The notes: generated from the sequence alone by a model not told the origin. Counted from the stretch's first letter, positions 51,002 through 60,174 are shown. The stretch: DNA of 64,000 nt from Streptomyces naganishii JCM 4654 (GCF_014650575.1 NZ_BMVF01000022.1:46010-110009); one strand, 5' to 3'. Made by a program: numbers and translations.

Positions 51002-52003
51002 CTACAGCCATCCCCGGCGCTTGAACGTGCGGTACAGGAGCACCTCCAGACCGGCCATCACGGCGATCACGGCCGGGTAGGACCACAGCCAGTGCAGCTC
51101 GGGCATGTGGTCGAAGTTCATGCCGTAGATGCCCGCGATCATCGTCGGGATCGCCGCCATCGCCGCCCACGCGGAGATCTTCCGCATGTCGTCGTTCTGC
51201 TGCACGCTGATCTGCGCCAGATGGGCCGACAGGATGTCCGAGACGAGGCGGTCCAGGCCCTCCACGGACTCGTTCACACGGGTCAGGTGGTCGCTGACGT
51301 CACGGAAGAAGGGCCGCGCCTTGTCGTCCACGAAGGGCAGGGCCGTGGCGAAGGACCCCGTGGTGGTGCCCGCGAGCCGGGACATGGGCAGCGCCAGCGG
51401 ACCCGTGGCCCGCCGGAACTCCGTGATCTGGCGCTTGAAGTTGTAGATCCGCGAGGCCGTGTGCCGCGAACCGCCCCGGTCCGGGGTGAAGACCTCCGTC
51501 TCCAGCTCCTCCAGGTCCGTCTGGAGCTCGGTCGCCACGTCCAGGTAGTGGTCGACCGAGGTGTCCGCGATCGCGTACAGCACGGACGTCGGCCCCTTGC
51601 CCAGCATCTCCGGCTCCTGCTCCAGCCGGTGCCGTACGGCGGCCAGCCCGTCGCCCTCGCCGTGGCGCACCGTCACCACGAAGGAGTCGCCCAGGAAGAT
51701 CATGATCTCGCCGGTGGAGACGGTGTCGCTGTGCGGCTCGTACATCACCGGCTTCAGCACCACGAACAGCGAGTCGTCGTAGATCTCCAGCTTGGGCCGC
51801 TGATGCGCCTTCAGGGCGTCCTCCACCGCCAGTGGGTGCAGCGCGAACTCCTGGCTGACCAGGCCGAACTCCTTCTCCGTCGGCTCGTGCAGGCCCACCC
51901 ACACGAAGCCCCCGGCCGCCCGCGCGCCGGCCAGCGCGTCGGAGAAGTCCTCGGGGCCCTCCCTCCGGCGCCCGTCCTGGTAGATCCCGCAGTCGACGAT
52001 CAC
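51002..52003 (-). CDS. corA: CorA-family magnesium/cobalt transporter
   Basis: This 333-residue protein has a large soluble funnel domain (GFVWVGLHEPTEKEFGLV; HPLAVEDALKAHQRPKLEIYDDSLFVVLKPVMYE). Two C-terminal membrane helices follow, the first ending in the selectivity motif YGMNFDHMPELHW. CorA pentamers let Mg2+ (and Co2+) into the cell. The end RTFKRRGWL is typical. It is divergent from the phosphatase gene 62 bp away. Confidence 0.94.
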   Translation of the reverse strand: MIVDCGIYQDGRRREGPEDFSDALAGARAAGGFVWVGLHEPTEKEFGLVSQEFALHPLAVEDALKAHQRPKLEIYDDSLFVVLKPVMYEPHSDTVSTGEIMIFLGDSFVVTVRHGEGDGLAAVRHRLEQEPEMLGKGPTSVLYAIADTSVDHYLDVATELQTDLEELETEVFTPDRGGSRHTASRIYNFKRQITEFRRATGPLALPMSRLAGTTTGSFATALPFVDDKARPFFRDVSDHLTRVNESVEGLDRLVSDILSAHLAQISVQQNDDMRKISAWAAMAAIPTMIAGIYGMNFDHMPELHWLWSYPAVIAVMAGLEVLLYRTFKRRGWL

Positions 52004-52065
52004 GGAGTGTGTTCTCCCTTCGCCCGGCCGTCGCCGGGGTTGTCCGTACGCCTACCCTGGGCCGC

Positions 52066-52752
52066 ATGCCCACGTTGATCCTCGTCAGGCACGGACGTTC
52101 CACCGCCAACACCGCCGGAGTGCTCGCCGGCTGGACCCCGCACGTGGCCCTCGACGAGCGCGGCGCCGAGCAGGCCGCGGCGCTGCCCGGCCGGCTCGAG
52201 GGGCTGCCCGTCGCCGAGGTGGTGACCAGCCCGCTCCAGCGGTGCCAGGAAACCGTACGGCCTCTCCTGGACGCCCGGCCAGGCCTTGTGGCTCACACCG
52301 ACGAGCGGATCGGGGAGTGCCACTACGGCGACTGGTCCGGCCGCAAGCTCGCCGAACTCAAGGACGAGCCGCTGATGGAGGTGGTGCAGGCGCACCCCTC
52401 GGCGGCGGCCTTCCCCGGCGGCGAGTCCATGCGCGCCATGCAGACCCGCGCCGCCGAGGCCGTCCGCGAGTGGAACGCGCGCGTGGAGCGCGACCACGGC
52501 GCCGACGCGGTGTACCTCATGTGCTCGCACGGTGACATCATCAAGTCACTGGTCGCCGACGCACTCGGACTTCACCTGGACCTCTTCCAGCGGATCTCCG
52601 TCGAGCCCTGCTCCGTCACCGCGATCCGCTACACCCGGCTGCGGCCCTTCCTGGTGCGACTCGGGGACACCGGCGACTTCGCGTCCCTCGCGCCGCGCGA
52701 GGAGCCCGCGGGCGACGACGCACCCGTCGGGGGCGGCGCGGGCGCACCGTGA
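52066..52752 (+). CDS. Histidine phosphatase, MSMEG_4193 family
   Basis: This 228-residue protein has the phosphohistidine motif LILVRHGRSTANTAG and the second catalytic His in LMCSHGDIIKSLVADAL. It begins almost directly after a TACCCT -10-like box (52054), so it may be leaderless. It is the first gene of a conserved actinobacterial trio with DUF3090 and the kinase-like gene, and is 110 bp from the next. Its substrate is unknown. The C-terminus is Gly/Ala-rich and variable. Confidence 0.88.
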   Translation: MPTLILVRHGRSTANTAGVLAGWTPHVALDERGAEQAAALPGRLEGLPVAEVVTSPLQRCQETVRPLLDARPGLVAHTDERIGECHYGDWSGRKLAELKDEPLMEVVQAHPSAAAFPGGESMRAMQTRAAEAVREWNARVERDHGADAVYLMCSHGDIIKSLVADALGLHLDLFQRISVEPCSVTAIRYTRLRPFLVRLGDTGDFASLAPREEPAGDDAPVGGGAGAP

Positions 52753-52861
52753 TCGTCGGCCGCAGTAGGGTGAAGCGGTCGCCGACTTCCCGACTCCGCC
52801 GACCTCCCGACCCCCCGCTCTTCAGATCCAGTCGTTCCCCCGATCCCCATGGAGACAGGAC

Positions 52862-53452
52862 GTGTCCCGTCAGGTGTTCCTCTACGACCCCCCGGACCGC
52901 TTCGTGGCCGGCACGGTCGGACTGCCCGGACGCCGTACGTTCTTCCTCCAGGCCACCGCCGGCGCCCGGGTGACCAGCGTGGCCCTGGAGAAGACCCAGG
53001 TCGCCGCGCTCGCCGAGCGCATGGAAGAACTGCTCGACGAGGTCGTGCGGCGCAGCGGGGGCAACGCCGCCGTGCCCGCCATGGCCCCCACCGAGATCTC
53101 CGACACCGGCCCGCTGGACACCCCCATCGAGGAGGAGTTCCGGGTCGGCACCATGGCCCTCGCCTGGGACGGCGAGGACCAGCGCATGATCGTCGAGGCG
53201 CAGGCCCTGGTCGAACTCGACGCCGAGTCCGAGGAGGACCTCGCCGAGGCCGAGGAAAAGCTGCTCCAGGACGAGGAGAACGGCCCCCCGATGCTGCGGG
53301 TCCGGCTCACCGGCGCCCAGGCGAGAGCCTTCGCCAAGCGCGCCCTGGACGTCGTCAACGCCGGGCGGCCGCCGTGCCCGCTGTGCAGCCTCCCGCTCGA
53401 CCCGGAAGGACACGTATGCCCGCGCCAGAACGGATACCGCCGCGGGGCGTGA
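52862..53452 (+). CDS. DUF3090 family protein
   Basis: This 196-residue protein belongs to a family found in actinobacteria next to the phosphatase and kinase-like genes. Residues 1-120 are beta-rich (VFLYDPPDRFVAGTVGLPGRRTFFLQATAGARVTSVALEK; FRVGTMALAWDGEDQRMIVEAQA). The C-terminus has a zinc-knuckle-like CPLCSLPLDPEGHVCPRQNGY. The GTG start follows GGAGACAGGAC. The next gene starts inside it (37-bp overlap), which implies tight co-expression. The molecular function is unknown. Confidence 0.9.
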   Translation: MSRQVFLYDPPDRFVAGTVGLPGRRTFFLQATAGARVTSVALEKTQVAALAERMEELLDEVVRRSGGNAAVPAMAPTEISDTGPLDTPIEEEFRVGTMALAWDGEDQRMIVEAQALVELDAESEEDLAEAEEKLLQDEENGPPMLRVRLTGAQARAFAKRALDVVNAGRPPCPLCSLPLDPEGHVCPRQNGYRRGA

Positions 53453-54258
53453 CACCCGGCGGGACCGCGGACGCGGCGGTCGCCGGGCTGCTCGCCCGCG
53501 GTGAGCTCACCGTGCGCGGCCGCATCCGGGACGCCTCCAACGCGGCGCTGTTCTGCACGGTCGCGCACGAGGGCCGGGAGGTGTCCTGCGTCTACAAGCC
53601 GGTCGCCGGGGAGCGCCCCCTGTGGGACTTCCCCGACGGCACCCTCGCCGGCCGCGAGGTGGCCGCCTACGAGGTCTCCGAGGCGACCGGCTGGGGCCTG
53701 GTGCCACCCACCGTGCTGCGCGACGGCCCCTACGGCGAGGGCATGGTCCAGCTGTGGATCGAGGCCACCCCCGAGGCCGAGCTGCTCGCGCTGCTCGACG
53801 CCGAGGAGCCCGGCCCCGGCTGGAAGGCGATCGGTTTCGCCGAGGCCGGCGAGGGCCGCACCGCCCTGCTCGTGCACGCGGACGACGAGCGGCTGCGCCG
53901 GCTGGCCGTGCTCGACGCGGTGATCAACAACGCCGACCGCAAGGGCGGCCACCTGCTGCCCACCGCCGACGGGCGGCTCTACGGCATCGACCACGGCGTC
54001 ACCTTCAACACCGAGGACAAGCTGCGCACCCTGCTGTGGGGCTGGGCGGGCGAACCCCTGCCGCCGGAGGCCACCGGGGTCCTCAAGCGCCTCAGGGACG
54101 CCCTGGGCGACGGCGGCACGCTTGCCGCGCGGCTCGCGAGCCTGATCACCCCGGCCGAGGTCGACGCCACGCGCGCGCGGGTGGACGCCCTGCTCGCCTC
54201 CGGCACGCACCCCGAGCCCGGCGGCGACTGGCCGGCGATCCCCTGGCCACCGGTGTAG
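53416..54258 (+). CDS. Atypical kinase-like protein (SCO1664 family)
   Basis: This 280-residue protein has a PI3/4-kinase/HipA-like fold: a Lys strand (EVSCVYKPVAGERPLWDFPDG), an alphaC-like Glu (GREVAAYEVSEATGWGLVPPTVL), the catalytic loop AVINNADRKGGHLL (NxDRKxxH) and the metal-binding GIDHG in place of DFG. It is expected to bind ATP and phosphorylate something; the target is unknown. The start has a GGAAGGA ribosome site inside the DUF3090 gene. It is paired with a phosphatase two genes upstream and mshC downstream. Confidence 0.85.
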   Translation: MPAPERIPPRGVTPGGTADAAVAGLLARGELTVRGRIRDASNAALFCTVAHEGREVSCVYKPVAGERPLWDFPDGTLAGREVAAYEVSEATGWGLVPPTVLRDGPYGEGMVQLWIEATPEAELLALLDAEEPGPGWKAIGFAEAGEGRTALLVHADDERLRRLAVLDAVINNADRKGGHLLPTADGRLYGIDHGVTFNTEDKLRTLLWGWAGEPLPPEATGVLKRLRDALGDGGTLAARLASLITPAEVDATRARVDALLASGTHPEPGGDWPAIPWPPV

Positions 54259-54260
54259 GG

Positions 54261-54340
54261 CCTGCCACGGCGGTGCGGGGGCTGCCACGGCGGTGCGGGG
54301 CCTGCCACGGCGGCGCGGGGGCTGCCACGGCGGCGCCGGG
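54261..54340. repeat. Four 20-bp tandem repeats after the kinase-like gene
   Basis: Four exact-length units start CCTGCCACGGCGG or GCTGCCACGGCGG (54261, 54281, 54301, 54321), differing only at the first base and at one inner T/C. A decayed fifth follows. The array starts two bases after the stop codon of the kinase-like gene and occupies the gap to mshC. Confidence 0.92.
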
Positions 54341-54461
54341 TCTCGCGCGGCGGCGGGCGGCGGCCCGCGGCACACTCGCGAAGATCACGCAAGAGCGCCT
54401 TCCCGGACATGTGCGGCCGTCCGGTTCGTAGACGGGACCACGGTCCGGTTACGCTCATGAC

Positions 54462-55691
54462 ATGCATGCCTGGCCCGCTTCCGAGGTCCCCGCCCTGCCT
54501 GGTCAGGGCCGCGACCTGAGGATCCACGACACCGCGACCGGCGGCCCGGTCACCCTCAGCCCCGGTCCCGTCGCCCGTATCTACGTCTGCGGCATCACCC
54601 CGTACGACGCGACCCACATGGGTCACGCGGCGACCTACAACGCGTTCGACCTCGTCCAGCGCGTGTGGCTCGACACCAAGCGGCAGGTGCACTACGTCCA
54701 GAACGTCACCGACGTCGACGACCCCCTCCTGGAGCGGGCGCAGCGCGACGACGTCGACTGGGTGCGGCTGGCCGAGCGGGAGACCGCCCTGTTCCGCGAG
54801 GACATGACCGCCCTGCGGATGCTGCCCCCGAGGCACTACATAGGCGCCGTGGAGGCCATACCCGGCATCGTCCCGCTGGTGGAGCGGCTGCGGGACCTCG
54901 GAGCGGCGTACGAGCTCGAGGGCGACGTCTACTTCTCCGTGGAGTCCGACCCGCACTTCGGCGAGGTCTCCCGGCTCGACGCCGCCGCGATGCGGCTGCT
55001 GTCCGCCGAGCGCGGCGGCGACCCCGACCGCCCCGGCAAGAAGAACCCCCTCGACCCGGTGCTGTGGCTGGCCGCCAGGGACGGCGAGCCCAGCTGGGAC
55101 GGCGGCTCGCTCGGCCGCGGCCGGCCCGGCTGGCACATCGAGTGCGTGGCCATCGCCCTCGACCACCTCGGGATGGGCTTCGACGTCCAGGGCGGCGGCT
55201 CCGACCTCGCCTTCCCGCACCACGAGATGGGCGCCTCGCACGCCCAGGTGCTCACCGGCGAGTTCCCCATGGCCAAGGCCTACGTCCACGCCGGCATGGT
55301 CGCCCTCGACGGCGAGAAGATGTCCAAGTCCAAGGGCAACCTCGTCTTCGTCTCCCGGCTGCGGCGCGACGGCGTCGACCCCGGCGCCATCCGGCTCGCG
55401 CTCCTCGCGCACCACTACCGCGCCGACTGGGAGTGGACCGACCAGGTGCTCCAGGACGCGCTCGCGCGGCTGGGCCGCTGGCGCGCGGCCGTCTCCCGGC
55501 CCGACGGCCCGTCCGCGGCCGCGCTGGTCGAGGAGATCCGCGACGCCCTCGCCGACGACCTGGACGCCCCGGCCGCGCTGACCGCCGTGGACCGCTGGGT
55601 GGCGCTCCAGGAGGAGACGGGCGGCACGGACACGGGCGCGCCCGGGCTCGTCTCGCGCGCCGTGGACGCGCTGCTGGGCGTGGCGCTCTGA
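54462..55691 (+). CDS. mshC: Cysteine:glucosaminyl-inositol ligase (mycothiol biosynthesis)
   Basis: This 409-residue enzyme joins cysteine to 1-D-myo-inosityl 2-amino-2-deoxy-alpha-D-glucopyranoside, the fourth step of mycothiol synthesis. It is a class I aminoacyl-tRNA-synthetase-like fold: YVCGITPYDATHMGHAATY (HIGH-type motif with zinc Cys), GGGSDLAFPHHEMGASHAQ, and EKMSKSKGNLVF (KMSKS). The length matches MshC (about 412) and not CysS (about 460), and the tRNA-binding C-terminal domain is missing. It is placed between the kinase-like gene and the PAC2 gene, as in other Streptomyces. Confidence 0.95.
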   Translation: MHAWPASEVPALPGQGRDLRIHDTATGGPVTLSPGPVARIYVCGITPYDATHMGHAATYNAFDLVQRVWLDTKRQVHYVQNVTDVDDPLLERAQRDDVDWVRLAERETALFREDMTALRMLPPRHYIGAVEAIPGIVPLVERLRDLGAAYELEGDVYFSVESDPHFGEVSRLDAAAMRLLSAERGGDPDRPGKKNPLDPVLWLAARDGEPSWDGGSLGRGRPGWHIECVAIALDHLGMGFDVQGGGSDLAFPHHEMGASHAQVLTGEFPMAKAYVHAGMVALDGEKMSKSKGNLVFVSRLRRDGVDPGAIRLALLAHHYRADWEWTDQVLQDALARLGRWRAAVSRPDGPSAAALVEEIRDALADDLDAPAALTAVDRWVALQEETGGTDTGAPGLVSRAVDALLGVAL

Positions 55692-55721
55692 CCCACGGGC
55701 CCCACGTGACCCCGGAACGTC

Positions 55722-55756
55722 TCAGGGGCGGTGCGCACGTCGCGCACCGCCCCTGA
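55722..55756. terminator. Bidirectional terminator between mshC and the PAC2 gene
   Basis: TCAGGGGCGGTGCGC and GCGCACCGCCCCTGA form a perfect 15-bp stem around ACGTC between converging genes. Confidence 0.88.
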
Positions 55757-55776
55757 CCGTCTCCGCCGCCGCCCTC

Positions 55777-56793
55777 TCAGTCGCCCGACGGCTCCTCGCC
55801 GTCCGGCTCGTCGCGGGCCTCACGGGCGTCCGGCTCCGCTTCGGGCCGGGGCGGTTTCGGCGGGCGCGTACGGCCGCCGCCGGGGCCCTCGCGCCGGTAC
55901 GAGCCGCCGTCCCCGCCCTCCGCCGTGGCGTGGCCGCCGGGAGTGGGGCCGCCGCCGTCCCGGCGGCGCAGATACCGCTCGAACTCGCGCGCGATGGCCT
56001 CGCCCGACGCCTCCGGCAGCTCGGCGGTGTCCCGGGCCTCCTCCAGCGTCTGCACGTACTCGGCGACCTCGCTGTCCTCGGCGGCCAGCTGGTCCACGCC
56101 CACCTGCCAGGCGCGCGCGTCCTCCGGCAGCTCGCCCAGCGGGACGCGCAGGTCGAGCAGGTCCTCCAGGCGGTTCAGGAGCGCCAGCGTCGCCTTCGGG
56201 TTCGGCGGCTGGGAGACGTAGTGCGGGACCGCCGCCCACAGGGAGACCGCGGGGACGCCGGCGTGCGTGCAGGCCTCCTGGAGGACGCCCACGATGCCGG
56301 TCGGGCCCTCGTACTTGGTCTCCTCCAGGTCCATCCGGCGGGCCAGGTCCGCGTCCGAGGTGGTCCCGCTGATCGGGACCGGGCGGGTGTGCGGGGTGTC
56401 GCCGAGCAGGGCGCCCAGGATGACCACCAGCTCCACGCCCAACTCGTGGGCGAAGCCGAGCAGTTCGTTGCAGAACGAGCGCCAGCGCATCGACGGCTCG
56501 ATGCCGCGCACCAGCACCAGGTCGCGCGGCTTGTCGCCGCCGACGCGCACCACCGACAACCGTGTCGTCGGCCAAGTGATCTTGCGCGCTCCGGCTTCCA
56601 TGAACACCGTGGGGCGGTTCACCTGGAAGTCGTAGTAGTCCTCGGCGTCCAGCGCCGCGAACACCTCGCCCTTCCACTCCCGTTCCAGGTGCGCGACCGC
56701 GGTGGAGGCGGCGTCACCGGCATCGTTCCAGCCCTCGAACGCGGCCACCATGACCGGGTCGATCAGCTCGGGAACCCCCTCGAGCTCGATCAC
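55777..56793 (-). CDS. PAC2-family protein (proteasome assembly chaperone-like)
   Basis: This 338-residue protein matches the PAC2 / DUF75 family: VMVAAFEGWNDAGDAASTAVAHLEREWKGEVFAALDAEDYYDFQVNRPTV, VLVRGIEPSMRWRSFCNELLGFAHELGVELVVILGALLGDTPHTRPVP, TGIVGVLQEACTHAGVPAVSLWAAVPHYVSQPPNPKATLALL. The C-terminal 60 residues are disordered (Gly/Arg/Pro/Glu-rich). Eukaryotic relatives help proteasome assembly. In actinobacteria the function is not established. It converges with mshC, with a shared terminator between. Confidence 0.9.
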   Translation of the reverse strand: MIELEGVPELIDPVMVAAFEGWNDAGDAASTAVAHLEREWKGEVFAALDAEDYYDFQVNRPTVFMEAGARKITWPTTRLSVVRVGGDKPRDLVLVRGIEPSMRWRSFCNELLGFAHELGVELVVILGALLGDTPHTRPVPISGTTSDADLARRMDLEETKYEGPTGIVGVLQEACTHAGVPAVSLWAAVPHYVSQPPNPKATLALLNRLEDLLDLRVPLGELPEDARAWQVGVDQLAAEDSEVAEYVQTLEEARDTAELPEASGEAIAREFERYLRRRDGGGPTPGGHATAEGGDGGSYRREGPGGGRTRPPKPPRPEAEPDAREARDEPDGEEPSGD

Positions 56794-56932
56794 CCAGCGC
56801 CTCCTTCCGACGTGCCCTCGCCTGACCCACCAACCTTACGGCGTCCGGCGGGGGCGCCCGCGACCCCCTTGCACGGGGGAGTGAACGGATGACTGCCCCG
56901 TTCCCCGGGCCCGGACACCCATGATCACAGAA

Positions 56933-56965
56933 GCGGCCGGCCCCAGTGCGGTGGGAGCCGGCCGC
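56933..56965 (-). terminator. Hairpin after glpD
   Basis: GCGGCCGGC and GCCGGCCGC form a perfect 9-bp stem, 45 bp after the glpD stop. A second inverted pair (GGTGACC 56979-56985 / GGTCACC 56994-57000) lies between. Confidence 0.65.
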
Positions 56966-57009
56966 CCGTTCACTGCGCGGTGACCGCTGCCCCGGTCACC
57001 GTCGCGCGG

Positions 57010-58626
57010 TCACTTCCCGTCGAGGACGTCCCGCACCTTCGCGCGGACCTCGTCGGTGGCGAGACCGCGGATCGTCAGCGTCGTACGCCGGCGCAGCACG
57101 TCGTCCTCCGTCTCGGCCCACTCGTGGTCGCGGGCCCACACGACCTGCGCCCAGATCTCCGGGGCGTCCGGGTGCACCCGCTCGCCCAGCTCCGGGTTCT
57201 CGTTGGCCAGCCGCGCGATGTCGAAGGCCAGCGAGCCGTAGTGGGTGGCCAGGTGCCTGGCCGTGTCGGCGGCCATCCGCGGGCCGGGCGCCGGGCGGTC
57301 CACCAGCAGGCGGTGGGCCACCGCGCGCGGGTTGGCGATGCCCGGCAGCGGCAGCTTCCTCGGCAGCGAGGAGATCGGCTCGAAGTCCTCGCCCAGCGGG
57401 GCGCCCGGCAGCGACTCCAGCTTCTGCATCACCGTACGGCCGATGTGCCGGAAGGTCGTCCACTTGCCGCCGGCGACGGACAGCATGCCGCCCCTGCCCT
57501 CGGTCACCACCGTCTCGCGCTTGGCCTTGGCGGTGTCGCCGGGGCCGCCCGGCAACACCCGCAGACCGGCGAAGGCGTACGTGATCAGGTCACGGTCGAG
57601 CTGCTGGTCGCGGATGGAGAACGCGGCCTCGTCGAGTATCTGGGCGATGTCCTTGTCGTTGACCGCGACCTCGGCCGGGTCGCCCTCGTACTCCTCGTCG
57701 GTCGTGCCGAGCAGCAGCATGTCCTCCCAGGGGAGGGCGAAGGTGATGCGGTACTTGTCGATCGGCGTGGCCAGCGCGGCCTTCCAGGGGGAGGTCCGCT
57801 TGAGGACCAGGTGCGCGCCCTTCGACAGGCGGATGGACGGCGCCGCGTTCGGGTCCTCCATCTTGCGCAGATGGTCGACCCAGGGGCCGGTCGCGTTGAG
57901 CACCAGGCGGGCGCCCACGCCGAACTCCTCGCCCGAGAGCCGGTCCTTCAGCTCGGCGCCGGTGACCCGGCCCTTGGTGAAGCGCAGGCCGGTGACCTCG
58001 GCGTGGTTGAGGACCACCGCGCCCGCCTCGACGGCCGCGCGGACCGTCATCAGCGCCATGCGCGCGTCGTTCATCTGGTCGTCGCCGTAGACGGCCACGG
58101 CCTTCAGGTTCTCGGTGCGCAGCTCGGGCACGTCCTGCGCGGCCTTGGAGGGGCTGAGCAGGTGGCCCACGCCGTCACCGAAGGCGGAGAGCGCGGAGTA
58201 GGCGAACACGCCCGCCCCGAGCTTCGCCGCGCCGTGCGGCCCGCCCTTGTACACGGGGAGGTAGAACGTGAGCGGGTTCGCCAGGTGGGGGGCCACCTGG
58301 CGGGAGACCGCACGGCGCTCGAAGTGGTTCTCCGCCACCAGCTTCACCGCGCCGGTCTGCAGGTAGCGCAGACCGCCGTGGAGGAGCTTGGAGGAGGCGG
58401 AGGAGGTGGCGCCGGCGAAGTCGCCGGCGTCGACCAGAGCCACCCTGAGGCCGGACTGCGCGGCGTGCCAGGCGGTGGAGATGCCCAGGATGCCGCCGCC
58501 GATCACGAGGAGGTCGTACGTCGCCTTCGAGAGCTGCTCCCGGGTCTCGGCACGGCTCGGACCAACGCCGAAGGCCGGGCGCGTTCCCAGGGCAGGCACG
58601 GACTGCAGGGTGGACTGACTGGTCAT
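57010..58626 (-). CDS. glpD: Aerobic glycerol-3-phosphate dehydrogenase
   Basis: This 538-residue flavoprotein oxidises glycerol-3-phosphate to dihydroxyacetone phosphate and passes electrons to the quinone pool. It has the N-terminal FAD motif YDLLVIGGGILGISTAWHAAQ, GATSSASSKLLHGGLRYLQTG (the SSRSSKLxHGGxRYL-type motif) and GVRLVLNATGPWVDHL. The C-terminal DAO domain begins about residue 400 with the HLATHYGSLAFDIARLANENPEL pattern. It is the last gene of the glycerol operon; glpK ends 9 bp upstream. A hairpin terminator follows. Confidence 0.94.
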   Translation of the reverse strand: MTSQSTLQSVPALGTRPAFGVGPSRAETREQLSKATYDLLVIGGGILGISTAWHAAQSGLRVALVDAGDFAGATSSASSKLLHGGLRYLQTGAVKLVAENHFERRAVSRQVAPHLANPLTFYLPVYKGGPHGAAKLGAGVFAYSALSAFGDGVGHLLSPSKAAQDVPELRTENLKAVAVYGDDQMNDARMALMTVRAAVEAGAVVLNHAEVTGLRFTKGRVTGAELKDRLSGEEFGVGARLVLNATGPWVDHLRKMEDPNAAPSIRLSKGAHLVLKRTSPWKAALATPIDKYRITFALPWEDMLLLGTTDEEYEGDPAEVAVNDKDIAQILDEAAFSIRDQQLDRDLITYAFAGLRVLPGGPGDTAKAKRETVVTEGRGGMLSVAGGKWTTFRHIGRTVMQKLESLPGAPLGEDFEPISSLPRKLPLPGIANPRAVAHRLLVDRPAPGPRMAADTARHLATHYGSLAFDIARLANENPELGERVHPDAPEIWAQVVWARDHEWAETEDDVLRRRTTLTIRGLATDEVRAKVRDVLDGK

Positions 58627-58635
58627 TGGGGTTTC

Positions 58636-60174
58636 TTACTCCTCGTCCTCGAGCCAGCCCATGGTCCGCTCGACGGCCTTGAGCCAGTTCTTGTACTCAC
58701 GGTCGCGGGTGTCCGCGTCCATGCGGGGGGTCCATTCCGCGGCCCGGCGCCAGTTCTGGCGCAGGTCGTCGGTGGAGGCCCAGAAGCCGACGGCGAGGCC
58801 GGCGGCGTAGGCGGCGCCGAGGCAGGTGGTCTCGGCGACCATCGGGCGCACCACCGGCGCGTCCAGGAAGTCCGAGAGCGTCTGCATCAGCAGGTTGTTG
58901 GAGGTCATGCCGCCGTCGACCTTGAGGGCGGTGAGCTCCACGCCGGAGTCCTTGGTCATGGCGTCCGCGATCTCCCGCGTCTGCCAGGCGGTGGCCTCCA
59001 GCACGGCGCGCGCGAGGTGCGCCTTGGTGACGTACCGGGTCAGGCCGGCGATCACACCGCGGGCGTCGGAGCGCCAGTACGGGGCGAACAGGCCGGAGAA
59101 GGCCGGCACGAAGTAGGCGCCGCCGTTGTCCTCCACCGAGAGCGCGAGCGTCTCGATCTCGGCGGCGGTGGAGATCAGGCCCATCTGGTCGCGCATCCAC
59201 TGCACCAGGGAGCCGGTGACGGCGATCGAGCCCTCCAGGGCGTAGACCGGCTTCTGGTCGCCGATCTGGTAGCCGACCGTGGTCAGCAGGCCCGAGTAGG
59301 AGTTGATGATCTTGTCACCGGTGTTCATCACCATGAAGGTGCCGGTGCCGTACGTCGACTTGGTCTCGCCCTCGGCGAAGCAGGTCTGGCCGAACAGGGC
59401 CGCCTGCTGGTCGCCGAGCGCGGAGGCGACCGGGATGCCGCCGAGCAGGTCGCCCAGCCTGCCGCCCGTGATCTCGCCGTAGACCTCGGCGGAGGAGCGG
59501 ATCTCGGGCAGGATCGCCGTCGGCACGCCGATCGACTCGGCGATCTTCTCGTCCCACTCCATGGTGTGCAGGTTCATCAGGAGGGTGCGCGAGGCGTTGG
59601 TGACGTCGGTGACGTGCTTGCCGCCGTCGACGCCGCCCGTCAGGTTCCAGATGACCCAGGTGTCCATGGTGCCGAAGAGGATGTCGCCGGCCTCGGCGCG
59701 CTCGCGCAGGCCGTCGACGTTGTCCAGCAGCCAGCGGGCCTTGGGACCGGCGAAGTAGGAGGCGAGGGGGAGGCCGGTCTCGCGGCGGAAGCGGTCCTGG
59801 CCGACGTTGCGGCCGAGCTCGCGGCACAGGGCGTCGGTGCGGGTGTCCTGCCAGACGATGGCGTTGTGGACGGGCTCACCGGTGTTCTTGTCCCACAGCA
59901 CGGTGGTCTCGCGCTGGTTGGTGATGCCGATGGCCTTGATGTCGTCGCGGGTGATGCCGGCCTTCTCGATGGCTCCGGCGACGACCTCCTGGACGTTGGT
60001 CCAGATCTCGGTGGCGTCGTGCTCGACCCAGCCGGGCTTGGGGAAGATCTGCTCGTGCTCCTTCTGGTCGACGGAGACGATCCGGCCGTCCCGGTCGAAG
60101 ACGATGCAGCGCGAGGAGGTGGTGCCCTGGTCGATGGCGGCGATGAACGGGCCGGCGGTGTGGGCGTCGGTCAC
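58636..60174 (-). CDS. glpK: Glycerol kinase
   Basis: This 512-residue kinase phosphorylates glycerol to glycerol-3-phosphate. FGGY signatures are visible: FIAAIDQGTTSSRCIVFDRDG, NQRETTVLWDKNTGEPVHNAIVWQDTRTD, GLPLASYFAGPKARWLLDN, STYGTGTFMVMNTG and VDGGMTSNNLLMQTLSDFLDAPVVRP. The length fits the family. It is the second gene of the operon, 103 bp after glpF and 9 bp before glpD. Its product feeds GlpD. GylR should control it. Confidence 0.95.
   Translation of the reverse strand: MTDAHTAGPFIAAIDQGTTSSRCIVFDRDGRIVSVDQKEHEQIFPKPGWVEHDATEIWTNVQEVVAGAIEKAGITRDDIKAIGITNQRETTVLWDKNTGEPVHNAIVWQDTRTDALCRELGRNVGQDRFRRETGLPLASYFAGPKARWLLDNVDGLRERAEAGDILFGTMDTWVIWNLTGGVDGGKHVTDVTNASRTLLMNLHTMEWDEKIAESIGVPTAILPEIRSSAEVYGEITGGRLGDLLGGIPVASALGDQQAALFGQTCFAEGETKSTYGTGTFMVMNTGDKIINSYSGLLTTVGYQIGDQKPVYALEGSIAVTGSLVQWMRDQMGLISTAAEIETLALSVEDNGGAYFVPAFSGLFAPYWRSDARGVIAGLTRYVTKAHLARAVLEATAWQTREIADAMTKDSGVELTALKVDGGMTSNNLLMQTLSDFLDAPVVRPMVAETTCLGAAYAAGLAVGFWASTDDLRQNWRRAAEWTPRMDADTRDREYKNWLKAVERTMGWLEDEE

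Noticed and set aside
54462..55691. Cysteinyl-tRNA synthetase
   Set aside because: It lacks the C-terminal tRNA-binding region and has the length and motifs of MshC.
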